From contig BNVZ01000065.1 of assembly GCA_025998475.1 (NCBI GenBank), forward strand, positions 1-7,018: a stretch of 7,018 nt of DNA. Reading direction: 5' to 3'. Position numbers and translations under genes: made by a program. Below, one piece after another: positions 1 through 5,988 of the stretch. Below the pieces are notes generated by a model, which saw only the letters and a list, made by a program, of their open reading frames with translations, was not told the DNA's origin and searched no databases. The stretch is from Endomicrobiia bacterium. GTDB lineage: Bacteria > Elusimicrobiota > Endomicrobiia > Endomicrobiales > Endomicrobiaceae. The first letter of the stretch is position 1. Every line of letters starts with the position of its first letter.

Positions 1-1
1 T

Positions 2-91
2 GCTATTGTTGCTGTTATGCGTAAATTATTAGTCATTATTAACAATTGTTGTAAACAGTTTTACCTTGATAGGTCTTATATGAACGCCTAA
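2..91 (+). pseudogene. 3' end of a probable IS110-family transposase (cut by window edge)
   Basis: A frame open from the first bases runs 29 codons to a TAA at 89-91. It reads AIVAVMRKLLVIINNCCKQF and then nine more residues. The pattern A-x-x-A-x-MRKLL-x-I-x-N is typical of the extreme C-terminus of IS110/IS116/IS902 (Transposase_20) transposases, in which MRKLL is followed by a short variable tail. Only this tail is present, so neither the DEDD catalytic domain nor an element end can be checked. The assignment rests on recalled family similarity over about 16 residues. It could instead be the end of an unrelated gene. The etf promoter begins about 45 bases downstream. Confidence 0.5.
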
Positions 92-115
92 TTATACTTC
101 CTTTTAAGGTCTTTT

Positions 116-142
116 TATCAACTTTTTTTAAGTGGGTTGATA
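116..142. promoter_or_regulatory. Operator-like inverted repeat over the etfB -35 box
   Basis: Perfect 7-bp arms, TATCAAC (116-122) and GTTGATA (136-142), flank 13 bases that include a run of seven T. The right arm contains the whole -35 hexamer. A regulator bound here would block RNA polymerase. Alternatively the repeat could be part of the terminal region of the upstream insertion sequence, or chance in AT-rich DNA. No regulator gene is in view. Confidence 0.35.
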
Positions 143-165
143 GAAGGGCTCCAGTAAAATATAAA
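137..165 (+). promoter_or_regulatory. Sigma-70-type promoter for etfBA
   Basis: TTGATA (137-142) and TATAAA (160-165) each match the consensus at five of six positions and are separated by exactly 17 bp. Transcription would start near 172, giving a leader of about 70 bases before the etfB start codon. It lies between the transposase tail and etfB, where a promoter is expected, and reads in the etf direction. Confidence 0.65.
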
Positions 166-244
166 CAATGGTAGTTATCATGAAAACAAACAAAAAGAGA
201 ATGTTGTTTTTGTTATGCTAAGAATTAAGTGAAAGGATGGAAAA

Positions 245-1030
245 ATGAATGTAATTGTTTGTATTAAGCAGGTGCCTAACACGACTAATGTGCAAATTGA
301 CCCCGAAAATGGTAGACTCAAAAGAGATGGTGTAGAATCCACAATAAATCCTTTTGATGAATATGCCATAGAAGAAGGCGTAAAAATTAAGGAAAGAATC
401 GGGGGAAAGGTTAGTGTTGTTACAATGGGGCCTCCTCAGGCCGAATCTGCCTTAAGAGAAGCTGTTTCGAAGGGAATAGATGAGGCTGTTTTGGTAAGTG
501 ATAGAGCTTTTGGCGGAGCAGATACTCTGGCAACATCTTACACTTTATCATTGGCAATAAAAGCTATTGGATATTATGACATCATAATTTGCGGAAAGCA
601 GGCATCTGATGGCGATACTGCTCAAGTTGGCCCAGGAATTGCGGAAATGCTCAATATCCCCCATATAGCTTATGTTAAAAAAATAGAAGCTGTTGATGAT
701 AAACTAATCAGAGTTGAAAGAATGATGGAGGATGGGTATGACTTGATAGAAAGCCCAGTTCCTGTCCTTTTAACGGTTGTTAAAGAAATAAATAATCCTA
801 GAGTTGCATCGCTTAAAGGCAAAATGGCTGCTAAAAAAGCTGTTATTAAAACGCTTGATGCCGCTGCTATTGGTGCTGATATTAAAAAAACGGGCCTTAA
901 TGGATCTCCTACTCAGGTTATGAAAATTTTTACACCGCCAAAGAGAGTTGGTGGAGAAAAATTTGTTGGTAAAGCTCAGGAAGTTGCTGCTGCTTTGGTT
1001 AAGAGATTGTCGGATATTGGAATCATATAA
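245..1030 (+). CDS. etfB: Electron transfer flavoprotein beta subunit (EtfB), left copy
   Basis: EtfB pairs with EtfA to form a soluble cytoplasmic FAD heterodimer that passes electrons between dehydrogenases and other carriers. The 261-residue length is normal. It begins MNVIVCIKQVP, the usual ETF-beta opening. NPFDEYAIEE (35-44) and CGKQASDGDTAQVGP (116-130) form the nucleotide pocket that holds AMP in classical ETFs and a second FAD in bifurcating ones. NNPRVASLKGKMAAKKA (183-199) is the recognition-loop region that docks on the partner dehydrogenase. The sequence style is closer to anaerobic CarD/LctB-type subunits than to mitochondrial-type ETF. The start is supported by AAAGGA at 232-237, seven bases upstream. 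etfA follows after 32 bases, so the two are probably co-transcribed from the promoter at 137-165. Bifurcation itself is inferred from context. Confidence 0.95.
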   Translation: MNVIVCIKQVPNTTNVQIDPENGRLKRDGVESTINPFDEYAIEEGVKIKERIGGKVSVVTMGPPQAESALREAVSKGIDEAVLVSDRAFGGADTLATSYTLSLAIKAIGYYDIIICGKQASDGDTAQVGPGIAEMLNIPHIAYVKKIEAVDDKLIRVERMMEDGYDLIESPVPVLLTVVKEINNPRVASLKGKMAAKKAVIKTLDAAAIGADIKKTGLNGSPTQVMKIFTPPKRVGGEKFVGKAQEVAAALVKRLSDIGII

Positions 1031-1062
1031 AACCATTAGTTTTGAGAATTTAGGGGTTTTCA

Positions 1063-2295
1063 ATGCCAAATAGTATAAAGGTATTAAATGATAAATGCGT
1101 AGGATGTGGAATGTGCGAAAGCGTGTGTCCTTTCGTGGCGGTTTCGATAATTGAAAGACAGGAGCATCCTAAGAAATTTAAACTTGCAGTGATAGATTTA
1201 AACAAGTGTACACATTGTGGGACTTGTGCTCAAAACTGTAAGTTTAATGCGATAGAACTTAAAAAAGATGCGCCGAACTCAGATGTTGACAAAAGTTTGT
1301 ATAAAGGTGTATGGATTTATGCGCAACAGAGACACGGGGAGATATCAAGTGTCGTTTACGAACTTTTAAATGAAGGCAAAAGGCTTGCAAATGAATTGGA
1401 TACAACTTTGAGCGCAGTTTTAATTGGCGATAATACTAAATCGAAAGCTCAAGAATTGATAAATAGAGGTGCAGATAAGGTTTATGTTTGCGATGATCCG
1501 ATTTTTATTGAATTCCAAGATGATCCTTATACAGACGTTTTATCGCAACTTATAGAAAAAGAAAAACCTGAAATTATTCTGATGGGCGCAACAAATATAG
1601 GGCGTTCATTTGCATCAAGAGTTGCTGCAAGAATTCATACTGGGTTAACCGCGGATTGCACTTTTTTGGAAATAGATTTAGAGACGAGAAATCTTCAACA
1701 GACAAGACCTGCCTTTGGCGGAAATATCATGGCTACTATTTTAACTCCGGGACACCGTCCGCAGATGGCGACTGTAAGACATAAAGTTTTTAAGGAAGCA
1801 AAAGTTGAAGCCCTAAGAAACGGCGAAATTATTGATTTTAAAGTTGATACTCAAACTTTGATAAATAGAACAAAGTTTTTAGGATTTGTAAAAAATGCCA
1901 CCACGGTTGCCAATGTTTCCGATGCAAACATTATTGTATCGGGCGGAAGGGGCGTAGGGAAAGCTGAAGGATTTAAACTTCTTGAAGAATTTGCATATCT
2001 TCTTGGAGGAGCGGTAGGCGCTTCTAGAGCTGCAGTTGACTCAGACTGGATACCTTATTCTCACCAGATAGGGCAGACAGGTAAAACAGTTGTTCCAAAA
2101 CTTTATATTGCTTGCGGAATATCAGGGCAGATACAACATACCATAGGTATGAGTTCATCTGACATTATTGTTGCGATAAATAAAGACTCTTCATGTAATA
2201 TGATGCAGATTGCGACGTATGCTTTGGAGGGCGATCTATACGAAATAATTCCGAACATAATAAAAGAGATCAAACTGTCTAGATGTAATAATTAA
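1063..2295 (+). CDS. etfA: Electron transfer flavoprotein alpha subunit with N-terminal two-[4Fe-4S] ferredoxin domain, left copy
   Basis: This is the partner of EtfB. At 410 residues it is about 80-90 longer than a plain EtfA because a ferredoxin domain precedes it. That domain has C12-x2-C15-x2-C18-x3-C22-P and C49-x2-C52-x2-C55-x3-C59, a complete set for two [4Fe-4S] clusters. The ETF-alpha domain follows from about residue 77. The C-terminal FAD domain carries GGRGVGK (294-300), SRAAVD (321-326), QIGQTGK (335-341), CGISGQIQH (351-359) and INKD (372-375), all typical. Ferredoxin-fused EtfA is known from bifurcating complexes such as caffeyl-CoA reductase (CarE) and lactate dehydrogenase (LctC) of Acetobacterium. 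The role here is therefore probably electron bifurcation or confurcation, but no dehydrogenase gene follows. The start has an AGGGG-type site at 1052-1056. Confidence 0.95.
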   Translation: MPNSIKVLNDKCVGCGMCESVCPFVAVSIIERQEHPKKFKLAVIDLNKCTHCGTCAQNCKFNAIELKKDAPNSDVDKSLYKGVWIYAQQRHGEISSVVYELLNEGKRLANELDTTLSAVLIGDNTKSKAQELINRGADKVYVCDDPIFIEFQDDPYTDVLSQLIEKEKPEIILMGATNIGRSFASRVAARIHTGLTADCTFLEIDLETRNLQQTRPAFGGNIMATILTPGHRPQMATVRHKVFKEAKVEALRNGEIIDFKVDTQTLINRTKFLGFVKNATTVANVSDANIIVSGGRGVGKAEGFKLLEEFAYLLGGAVGASRAAVDSDWIPYSHQIGQTGKTVVPKLYIACGISGQIQHTIGMSSSDIIVAINKDSSCNMMQIATYALEGDLYEIIPNIIKEIKLSRCNN

Positions 2296-2640
2296 AGCAT
2301 GTTTTCGCCCCCACCAAACGCATGAAAAGTATTTTGCGGCAAGAGGAGGGTAACCATCCTCACCATGCTCAAGTGGCCGAAATTCTCAAGGCATACTGTT
2401 TACCGGGACCTTCGCATCTTGCGCATGTTGCAAGACTCGTGCTCCTTGTTTGCCGACATTGTTATTTTTTTTGGTTTTCGGTTGTGGAATTGAATTTTTC
2501 TGACGGTTCCACGTGGTAGTTTTTGATTTTTTATATTTTTGACGCGTTTTTGCGTTTTTGTGTTGATAACAAAGGTGTTTTATAGGTTTTAACACTAAAA
2601 ACTCAAAAAACTTTGATTTATTTGGGAGGTTGATGGATAT
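2296..2640 (+). other. 345-base gap between etfA and the glycosyltransferase, left copy
   Basis: No convincing gene lies here. The first part (2301-2460) is GC-rich, 81 of 160 bases by hand count, against about 27% in the first 120 bases of the next gene. The rest (2461-2620) is strongly T-rich on this strand. It includes an 8-base tandem duplication of cgtttttg (2545-2560) and a CCACGTGG palindrome (2509-2516). A 42-codon frame at 2365-2493 contains SRHTVYRDLRILR, faintly like a helix-turn-helix recognition segment. It has no clear ribosome site and an in-frame stop just upstream (2323-2325). It could be a remnant of a lost gene, an RNA gene or a degraded mobile element. No clear rho-independent terminator was found after etfA, and no good promoter before the glycosyltransferase. 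Confidence 0.5.
2337..2455. other. GC-rich island with RNA-like long-range pairing, left copy
   Basis: The ends pair. CGGCAA (2337-2342) is complementary to TTGCCG (2450-2455), and AGGAG (2344-2348) to CTCCT (2442-2446). A G-U pair joins them, with a two-base bulge, giving a 12-pair closing helix. Inside, GGTAA (2349-2353) pairs with TTACC (2400-2404), and TCTTGC (2417-2422) with GCAAGA (2430-2435) around a 7-base loop. In an AT-rich genome, such a local GC rise with nested pairing is what structured RNAs often look like. No known RNA family was recognised: I saw no SRP, RNase P, tmRNA, tRNA or riboswitch core. It could also be a small miniature mobile element or decayed coding DNA. The strand is unknown. 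Confidence 0.3.
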
Positions 2641-3393
2641 ATGAGAAAAATTTCAGCTTATGTTTTAACAAAAAATGAAGAAAGACATATAAAAGACTGC
2701 GTAGAAAGCATCAATTGGGCTGATGAGATTATTATTATTGATGATTTTAGTACAGATAATACTGTAGAAATAGCGAGCAAAATGGGTTGTAAAGTTGTGC
2801 AGAATAAATTTGAATATTTTGGCAAACAAAGAAATTTTGCTTTATCTCAATGTTTGCATGAATGGGTTATATGTATTGACGCGGATGAAAAAATAACCCC
2901 TGAACTAAGATTAGAAATTGAATGCGAACTGCAAAATTCTCCTACATACGATGCCTTTATCGCTTCTAGAAAAAGTAAATTCATAAATAAATGGATTTTA
3001 CACTCAGGATGGTACCCGGATTACAGACATCCTGTGCTTTTTAATAAAAATAAAATGAAGTATAAAGATCAGTTAGTGCATGAAGATATTGACTATAAAG
3101 GCAAAAAATTTTACTTCAAGGGTAGTATTTTACACTATCCTTACGACAATATAAAACAGTTCGTAAAAAAGTCCGATTTGTATACTGATTTGGGTGCGGA
3201 AGAAATGTTTAAAAAGGGCGTAAAATTTACGGTTTTAAATCTTTTTGTAAATCCTTTTGTGATGTTTGTAAAAATGTATGTCATTAAAAGAGGGTTTCTT
3301 GATGGATTAGCGGGATTAATACTTGCATTGTCATATTCTTCGTTTTATACTTTGATGAAATATATAAAACTTTGGAACCTCGAAAGTAAATGA
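2641..3393 (+). CDS. Family 2 glycosyltransferase, WaaE/KdtX-like (LPS core), left copy
   Basis: This is a cytoplasmic, membrane-associated transferase that adds a sugar from a nucleotide-sugar donor, probably to the LPS inner core. The 250-residue length suits the WaaE/KdtX group. The GT-A fold begins SAYVLTKNEE (5-14). DDFSTDNT (34-41) is the donor-binding loop, and DADE (80-83) is the metal-binding DxD-type motif. GWYPDYRHPVLFNK (123-136) and VHEDI (147-151) are typical of this subgroup. The C-terminus has a hydrophobic, probably membrane-seated stretch, about 195-240, ending in the group's KYIKLWNLE-type tail. The start is set by GGGAGGT at 2624-2630, ten bases upstream; an ATG at 2633 is out of frame and stops at once. 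Its stop overlaps the lpxK start (ATGA), which supports a lipid A or core role. The exact sugar and acceptor cannot be told. Confidence 0.85.
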   Translation: MRKISAYVLTKNEERHIKDCVESINWADEIIIIDDFSTDNTVEIASKMGCKVVQNKFEYFGKQRNFALSQCLHEWVICIDADEKITPELRLEIECELQNSPTYDAFIASRKSKFINKWILHSGWYPDYRHPVLFNKNKMKYKDQLVHEDIDYKGKKFYFKGSILHYPYDNIKQFVKKSDLYTDLGAEEMFKKGVKFTVLNLFVNPFVMFVKMYVIKRGFLDGLAGLILALSYSSFYTLMKYIKLWNLESK

Positions 3394-3452
3394 AATTTTT
3401 ATACCCGCTGTATTTGATTTATTCTCTCGTGCGTAAGGACTGCAGGTTTTAA
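3390..3452 (+). pseudogene. lpxK: lpxK start, truncated at the palindrome junction (left copy)
   Basis: This copy encodes the first 14 residues of LpxK, MKFLYPLYLIYSLV. It then crosses the junction at 3431/3432 into antisense spacer sequence, giving RKDCRF and a stop at 3450-3452. The start overlaps the glycosyltransferase stop by four bases. It is not functional. The break is direct evidence that the left arm's inner end is a rearranged or artificial junction, because the right-arm copy of the same gene continues normally past this point. Confidence 0.85.
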
Positions 3453-3629
3453 ATTTTTTTCTTCTAAAAAATTTAAAAGTTCTATTACAATCGGAGTCTT
3501 GCCCGTACCACCCCACGTAATATTACCAATGCTTATCACTGGCTTCGAAAGTCTCTTTGCATTGCTAAACTTTTTGTTTAGTTTACACACGAGAGAATAA
3601 ATCAAATACAGCGGGTATAAAAATTTCAT
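3399..3629 (-). CDS. lpxK: Tetraacyldisaccharide 4'-kinase LpxK, N-terminal fragment
   Basis: LpxK phosphorylates the 4' position of the lipid A disaccharide precursor at the inner membrane. Residues 1-66 are authentic: a hydrophobic N-terminal helix (about 1-16), then SIGNITWGGTGKTP (33-46) with the family's Walker A loop GGTGKTP at 40-46, then a stretch ending KPAVLT (61-66). In the family this is normally followed by RGYGR. Here it switches at 3432/3431 to HERINQIQRV and a stop, ten residues read from the antisense of the gene's own start. Full LpxK is usually over 300 residues, so about four fifths is missing. The ATG overlaps the glycosyltransferase TGA (3626-3629), suggesting coupled translation. 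The truncation is due to the palindrome junction and is unlikely to be natural. Confidence 0.88.
   Translation of the reverse strand: MKFLYPLYLIYSLVCKLNKKFSNAKRLSKPVISIGNITWGGTGKTPIVIELLNFLEEKNLKPAVLTHERINQIQRV
3447..3478. repeat. A/T-only perfect hairpin inside the spacer
   Basis: TTTTAAATTTTTT (3447-3459) and AAAAAATTTAAAA (3466-3478) form a perfect 13-bp stem with a 6-base loop. The hairpin lies within lpxK codons for roughly residues 51-61. It ends 15 bases from the strand-switch point at 3432. It is not placed as a terminator, because it is inside a coding region, but it could stall or misdirect a polymerase during copying. Confidence 0.8.
3565..3581. repeat. Small hairpin beside the right arm's inner end
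   Basis: CTAAAC (3565-3570) and GTTTAG (3576-3581) form a 6-bp stem around TTTTT, seven bases from the arm boundary at 3588. It lies in lpxK codons for KLNKK. It may be only a chance feature of AT-rich coding DNA, but its position next to the switch site is worth recording. Confidence 0.6.
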
Positions 3630-4378
3630 TTACTTTCGAGGTTCCAAAGTTTTATATATTTCATCAAAGTATAAAACGAAGAATATGACAATGCAAGTAT
3701 TAATCCCGCTAATCCATCAAGAAACCCTCTTTTAATGACATACATTTTTACAAACATCACAAAAGGATTTACAAAAAGATTTAAAACCGTAAATTTTACG
3801 CCCTTTTTAAACATTTCTTCCGCACCCAAATCAGTATACAAATCGGACTTTTTTACGAACTGTTTTATATTGTCGTAAGGATAGTGTAAAATACTACCCT
3901 TGAAGTAAAATTTTTTGCCTTTATAGTCAATATCTTCATGCACTAACTGATCTTTATACTTCATTTTATTTTTATTAAAAAGCACAGGATGTCTGTAATC
4001 CGGGTACCATCCTGAGTGTAAAATCCATTTATTTATGAATTTACTTTTTCTAGAAGCGATAAAGGCATCGTATGTAGGAGAATTTTGCAGTTCGCATTCA
4101 ATTTCTAATCTTAGTTCAGGGGTTATTTTTTCATCCGCGTCAATACATATAACCCATTCATGCAAACATTGAGATAAAGCAAAATTTCTTTGTTTGCCAA
4201 AATATTCAAATTTATTCTGCACAACTTTACAACCCATTTTGCTCGCTATTTCTACAGTATTATCTGTACTAAAATCATCAATAATAATAATCTCATCAGC
4301 CCAATTGATGCTTTCTACGCAGTCTTTTATATGTCTTTCTTCATTTTTTGTTAAAACATAAGCTGAAATTTTTCTCAT
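3626..4378 (-). CDS. Family 2 glycosyltransferase, WaaE/KdtX-like, right copy
   Basis: Identical in protein sequence to the copy at 2641-3393, whose entry gives the motifs. The ribosome site GGGAGGT mirrors to 4389-4395. This copy is followed by the lpxK that continues into the spacer, so it sits in the natural gene order and is the better one to treat as the chromosomal gene. Confidence 0.85.
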   Translation of the reverse strand: MRKISAYVLTKNEERHIKDCVESINWADEIIIIDDFSTDNTVEIASKMGCKVVQNKFEYFGKQRNFALSQCLHEWVICIDADEKITPELRLEIECELQNSPTYDAFIASRKSKFINKWILHSGWYPDYRHPVLFNKNKMKYKDQLVHEDIDYKGKKFYFKGSILHYPYDNIKQFVKKSDLYTDLGAEEMFKKGVKFTVLNLFVNPFVMFVKMYVIKRGFLDGLAGLILALSYSSFYTLMKYIKLWNLESK

Positions 4379-4723
4379 ATATCCATCAACCTCCCAAATA
4401 AATCAAAGTTTTTTGAGTTTTTAGTGTTAAAACCTATAAAACACCTTTGTTATCAACACAAAAACGCAAAAACGCGTCAAAAATATAAAAAATCAAAAAC
4501 TACCACGTGGAACCGTCAGAAAAATTCAATTCCACAACCGAAAACCAAAAAAAATAACAATGTCGGCAAACAAGGAGCACGAGTCTTGCAACATGCGCAA
4601 GATGCGAAGGTCCCGGTAAACAGTATGCCTTGAGAATTTCGGCCACTTGAGCATGGTGAGGATGGTTACCCTCCTCTTGCCGCAAAATACTTTTCATGCG
4701 TTTGGTGGGGGCGAAAACATGCT
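4379..4723 (-). other. 345-base gap between etfA and the glycosyltransferase, right copy
   Basis: Mirror of 2296-2640. The GC-rich part is 4559-4718 and the A-rich part (as written on the plus strand) is 4399-4558. No gene was recognised. A 69-codon open frame on the plus strand here is lysine-, asparagine- and glutamine-rich low-complexity translation of the T-rich strand's complement and has no supporting signals. Confidence 0.5.
4564..4682. other. GC-rich island with RNA-like pairing, right copy
   Basis: Mirror of 2337-2455. The closing-helix arms lie at 4564-4577 and 4671-4682. Because it is an exact copy, it gives no independent comparative evidence for the structure: no compensatory changes can be seen. 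Confidence 0.3.
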
Positions 4724-5956
4724 TTAATTATTACATCTAGACAGTTTGATCTCTTTTATTATGTTCGGAATTATTTCGTATAGATCGCCCTCCAAAGCAT
4801 ACGTCGCAATCTGCATCATATTACATGAAGAGTCTTTATTTATCGCAACAATAATGTCAGATGAACTCATACCTATGGTATGTTGTATCTGCCCTGATAT
4901 TCCGCAAGCAATATAAAGTTTTGGAACAACTGTTTTACCTGTCTGCCCTATCTGGTGAGAATAAGGTATCCAGTCTGAGTCAACTGCAGCTCTAGAAGCG
5001 CCTACCGCTCCTCCAAGAAGATATGCAAATTCTTCAAGAAGTTTAAATCCTTCAGCTTTCCCTACGCCCCTTCCGCCCGATACAATAATGTTTGCATCGG
5101 AAACATTGGCAACCGTGGTGGCATTTTTTACAAATCCTAAAAACTTTGTTCTATTTATCAAAGTTTGAGTATCAACTTTAAAATCAATAATTTCGCCGTT
5201 TCTTAGGGCTTCAACTTTTGCTTCCTTAAAAACTTTATGTCTTACAGTCGCCATCTGCGGACGGTGTCCCGGAGTTAAAATAGTAGCCATGATATTTCCG
5301 CCAAAGGCAGGTCTTGTCTGTTGAAGATTTCTCGTCTCTAAATCTATTTCCAAAAAAGTGCAATCCGCGGTTAACCCAGTATGAATTCTTGCAGCAACTC
5401 TTGATGCAAATGAACGCCCTATATTTGTTGCGCCCATCAGAATAATTTCAGGTTTTTCTTTTTCTATAAGTTGCGATAAAACGTCTGTATAAGGATCATC
5501 TTGGAATTCAATAAAAATCGGATCATCGCAAACATAAACCTTATCTGCACCTCTATTTATCAATTCTTGAGCTTTCGATTTAGTATTATCGCCAATTAAA
5601 ACTGCGCTCAAAGTTGTATCCAATTCATTTGCAAGCCTTTTGCCTTCATTTAAAAGTTCGTAAACGACACTTGATATCTCCCCGTGTCTCTGTTGCGCAT
5701 AAATCCATACACCTTTATACAAACTTTTGTCAACATCTGAGTTCGGCGCATCTTTTTTAAGTTCTATCGCATTAAACTTACAGTTTTGAGCACAAGTCCC
5801 ACAATGTGTACACTTGTTTAAATCTATCACTGCAAGTTTAAATTTCTTAGGATGCTCCTGTCTTTCAATTATCGAAACCGCCACGAAAGGACACACGCTT
5901 TCGCACATTCCACATCCTACGCATTTATCATTTAATACCTTTATACTATTTGGCAT
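4724..5956 (-). CDS. etfA: Electron transfer flavoprotein alpha subunit with ferredoxin domain, right copy
   Basis: Same 410-residue protein as at 1063-2295: eight cluster-binding cysteines (12, 15, 18, 22, 49, 52, 55, 59), then the ETF-alpha and FAD-binding domains. It lies 32 bases after etfB on the minus strand. This is the copy in the orientation I take as original. Confidence 0.95.
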   Translation of the reverse strand: MPNSIKVLNDKCVGCGMCESVCPFVAVSIIERQEHPKKFKLAVIDLNKCTHCGTCAQNCKFNAIELKKDAPNSDVDKSLYKGVWIYAQQRHGEISSVVYELLNEGKRLANELDTTLSAVLIGDNTKSKAQELINRGADKVYVCDDPIFIEFQDDPYTDVLSQLIEKEKPEIILMGATNIGRSFASRVAARIHTGLTADCTFLEIDLETRNLQQTRPAFGGNIMATILTPGHRPQMATVRHKVFKEAKVEALRNGEIIDFKVDTQTLINRTKFLGFVKNATTVANVSDANIIVSGGRGVGKAEGFKLLEEFAYLLGGAVGASRAAVDSDWIPYSHQIGQTGKTVVPKLYIACGISGQIQHTIGMSSSDIIVAINKDSSCNMMQIATYALEGDLYEIIPNIIKEIKLSRCNN

Positions 5957-5988
5957 TGAAAACCCCTAAATTCTCAAAACTAATGGTT

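Larger units (their letters stand above)
1..3431 (+). repeat. Left arm of a 3,431-bp inverted repeat
   Basis: This arm is the reverse complement of 3588-7018. All gene coordinates pair to a sum of 7019, so no insertion or deletion separates the arms. The outermost 120 bases checked base by base are identical, and the encoded proteins match residue for residue. Pairing stops at 3432 (c) against 3587 (a), followed by four more pairing bases. The lpxK reading frame breaks at this arm's inner end but continues into the spacer from the other arm, so this arm is the probable secondary copy. Such a long repeat with no divergence implies a very recent or artificial origin. Confidence 0.97.
3432..3587 (-). 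other. Unique spacer (loop) of the palindrome, coding for lpxK
   Basis: These 156 bases are the only part of the window present once. On the minus strand they encode residues 15-66 of LpxK, including the Walker A loop, and end on a codon boundary at the strand switch. They contain two local hairpins: a 13-bp A/T-only stem at 3447-3478, and a 6-bp stem at 3565-3581 next to the right arm's inner end. There is no sign of a recombinase site, origin or insertion sequence end here. Confidence 0.95.

Noticed and set aside
41..50. Perfect 10-bp palindrome AACAATTGTT
   Set aside because: It lies within the transposase-tail codons and is too short and AT-rich to mean much without comparison.
66..96. 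A second TTGATA box as an alternative promoter
   Set aside because: No good -10 hexamer at 16-18 bp spacing; it also lies inside the transposase-tail frame.
770..1069. 99-codon minus-strand open frame and the 63-codon frame at 178-369 (and mirrors at 5950-6249 and 6650-6841)
   Set aside because: Antisense shadows of etfB, rich in serine, phenylalanine and asparagine, with no independent coding signs.
2395..2410. CTGTTTACC, resembling part of the SRP RNA core
   Set aside because: The rest of the conserved core (GGAAGG and AGCAGCC) is absent on both strands, so this is a short chance match.
2322..2519. 65-codon open frame after etfA (mirrored at 4500-4697)
   Set aside because: No recognisable domain or convincing ribosome site. 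The second half is phenylalanine/valine-rich translation of T-rich DNA. It overlaps the GC-rich paired island.
2386..2595. 69-codon minus-strand open frame (mirrored at 4424-4633)
   Set aside because: Low-complexity lysine/asparagine/glutamine-rich product caused by the T-rich strand, with no family signature.
3447..3478. A/T hairpin as a transcription terminator
   Set aside because: It has no GC stem and lies inside lpxK coding sequence.
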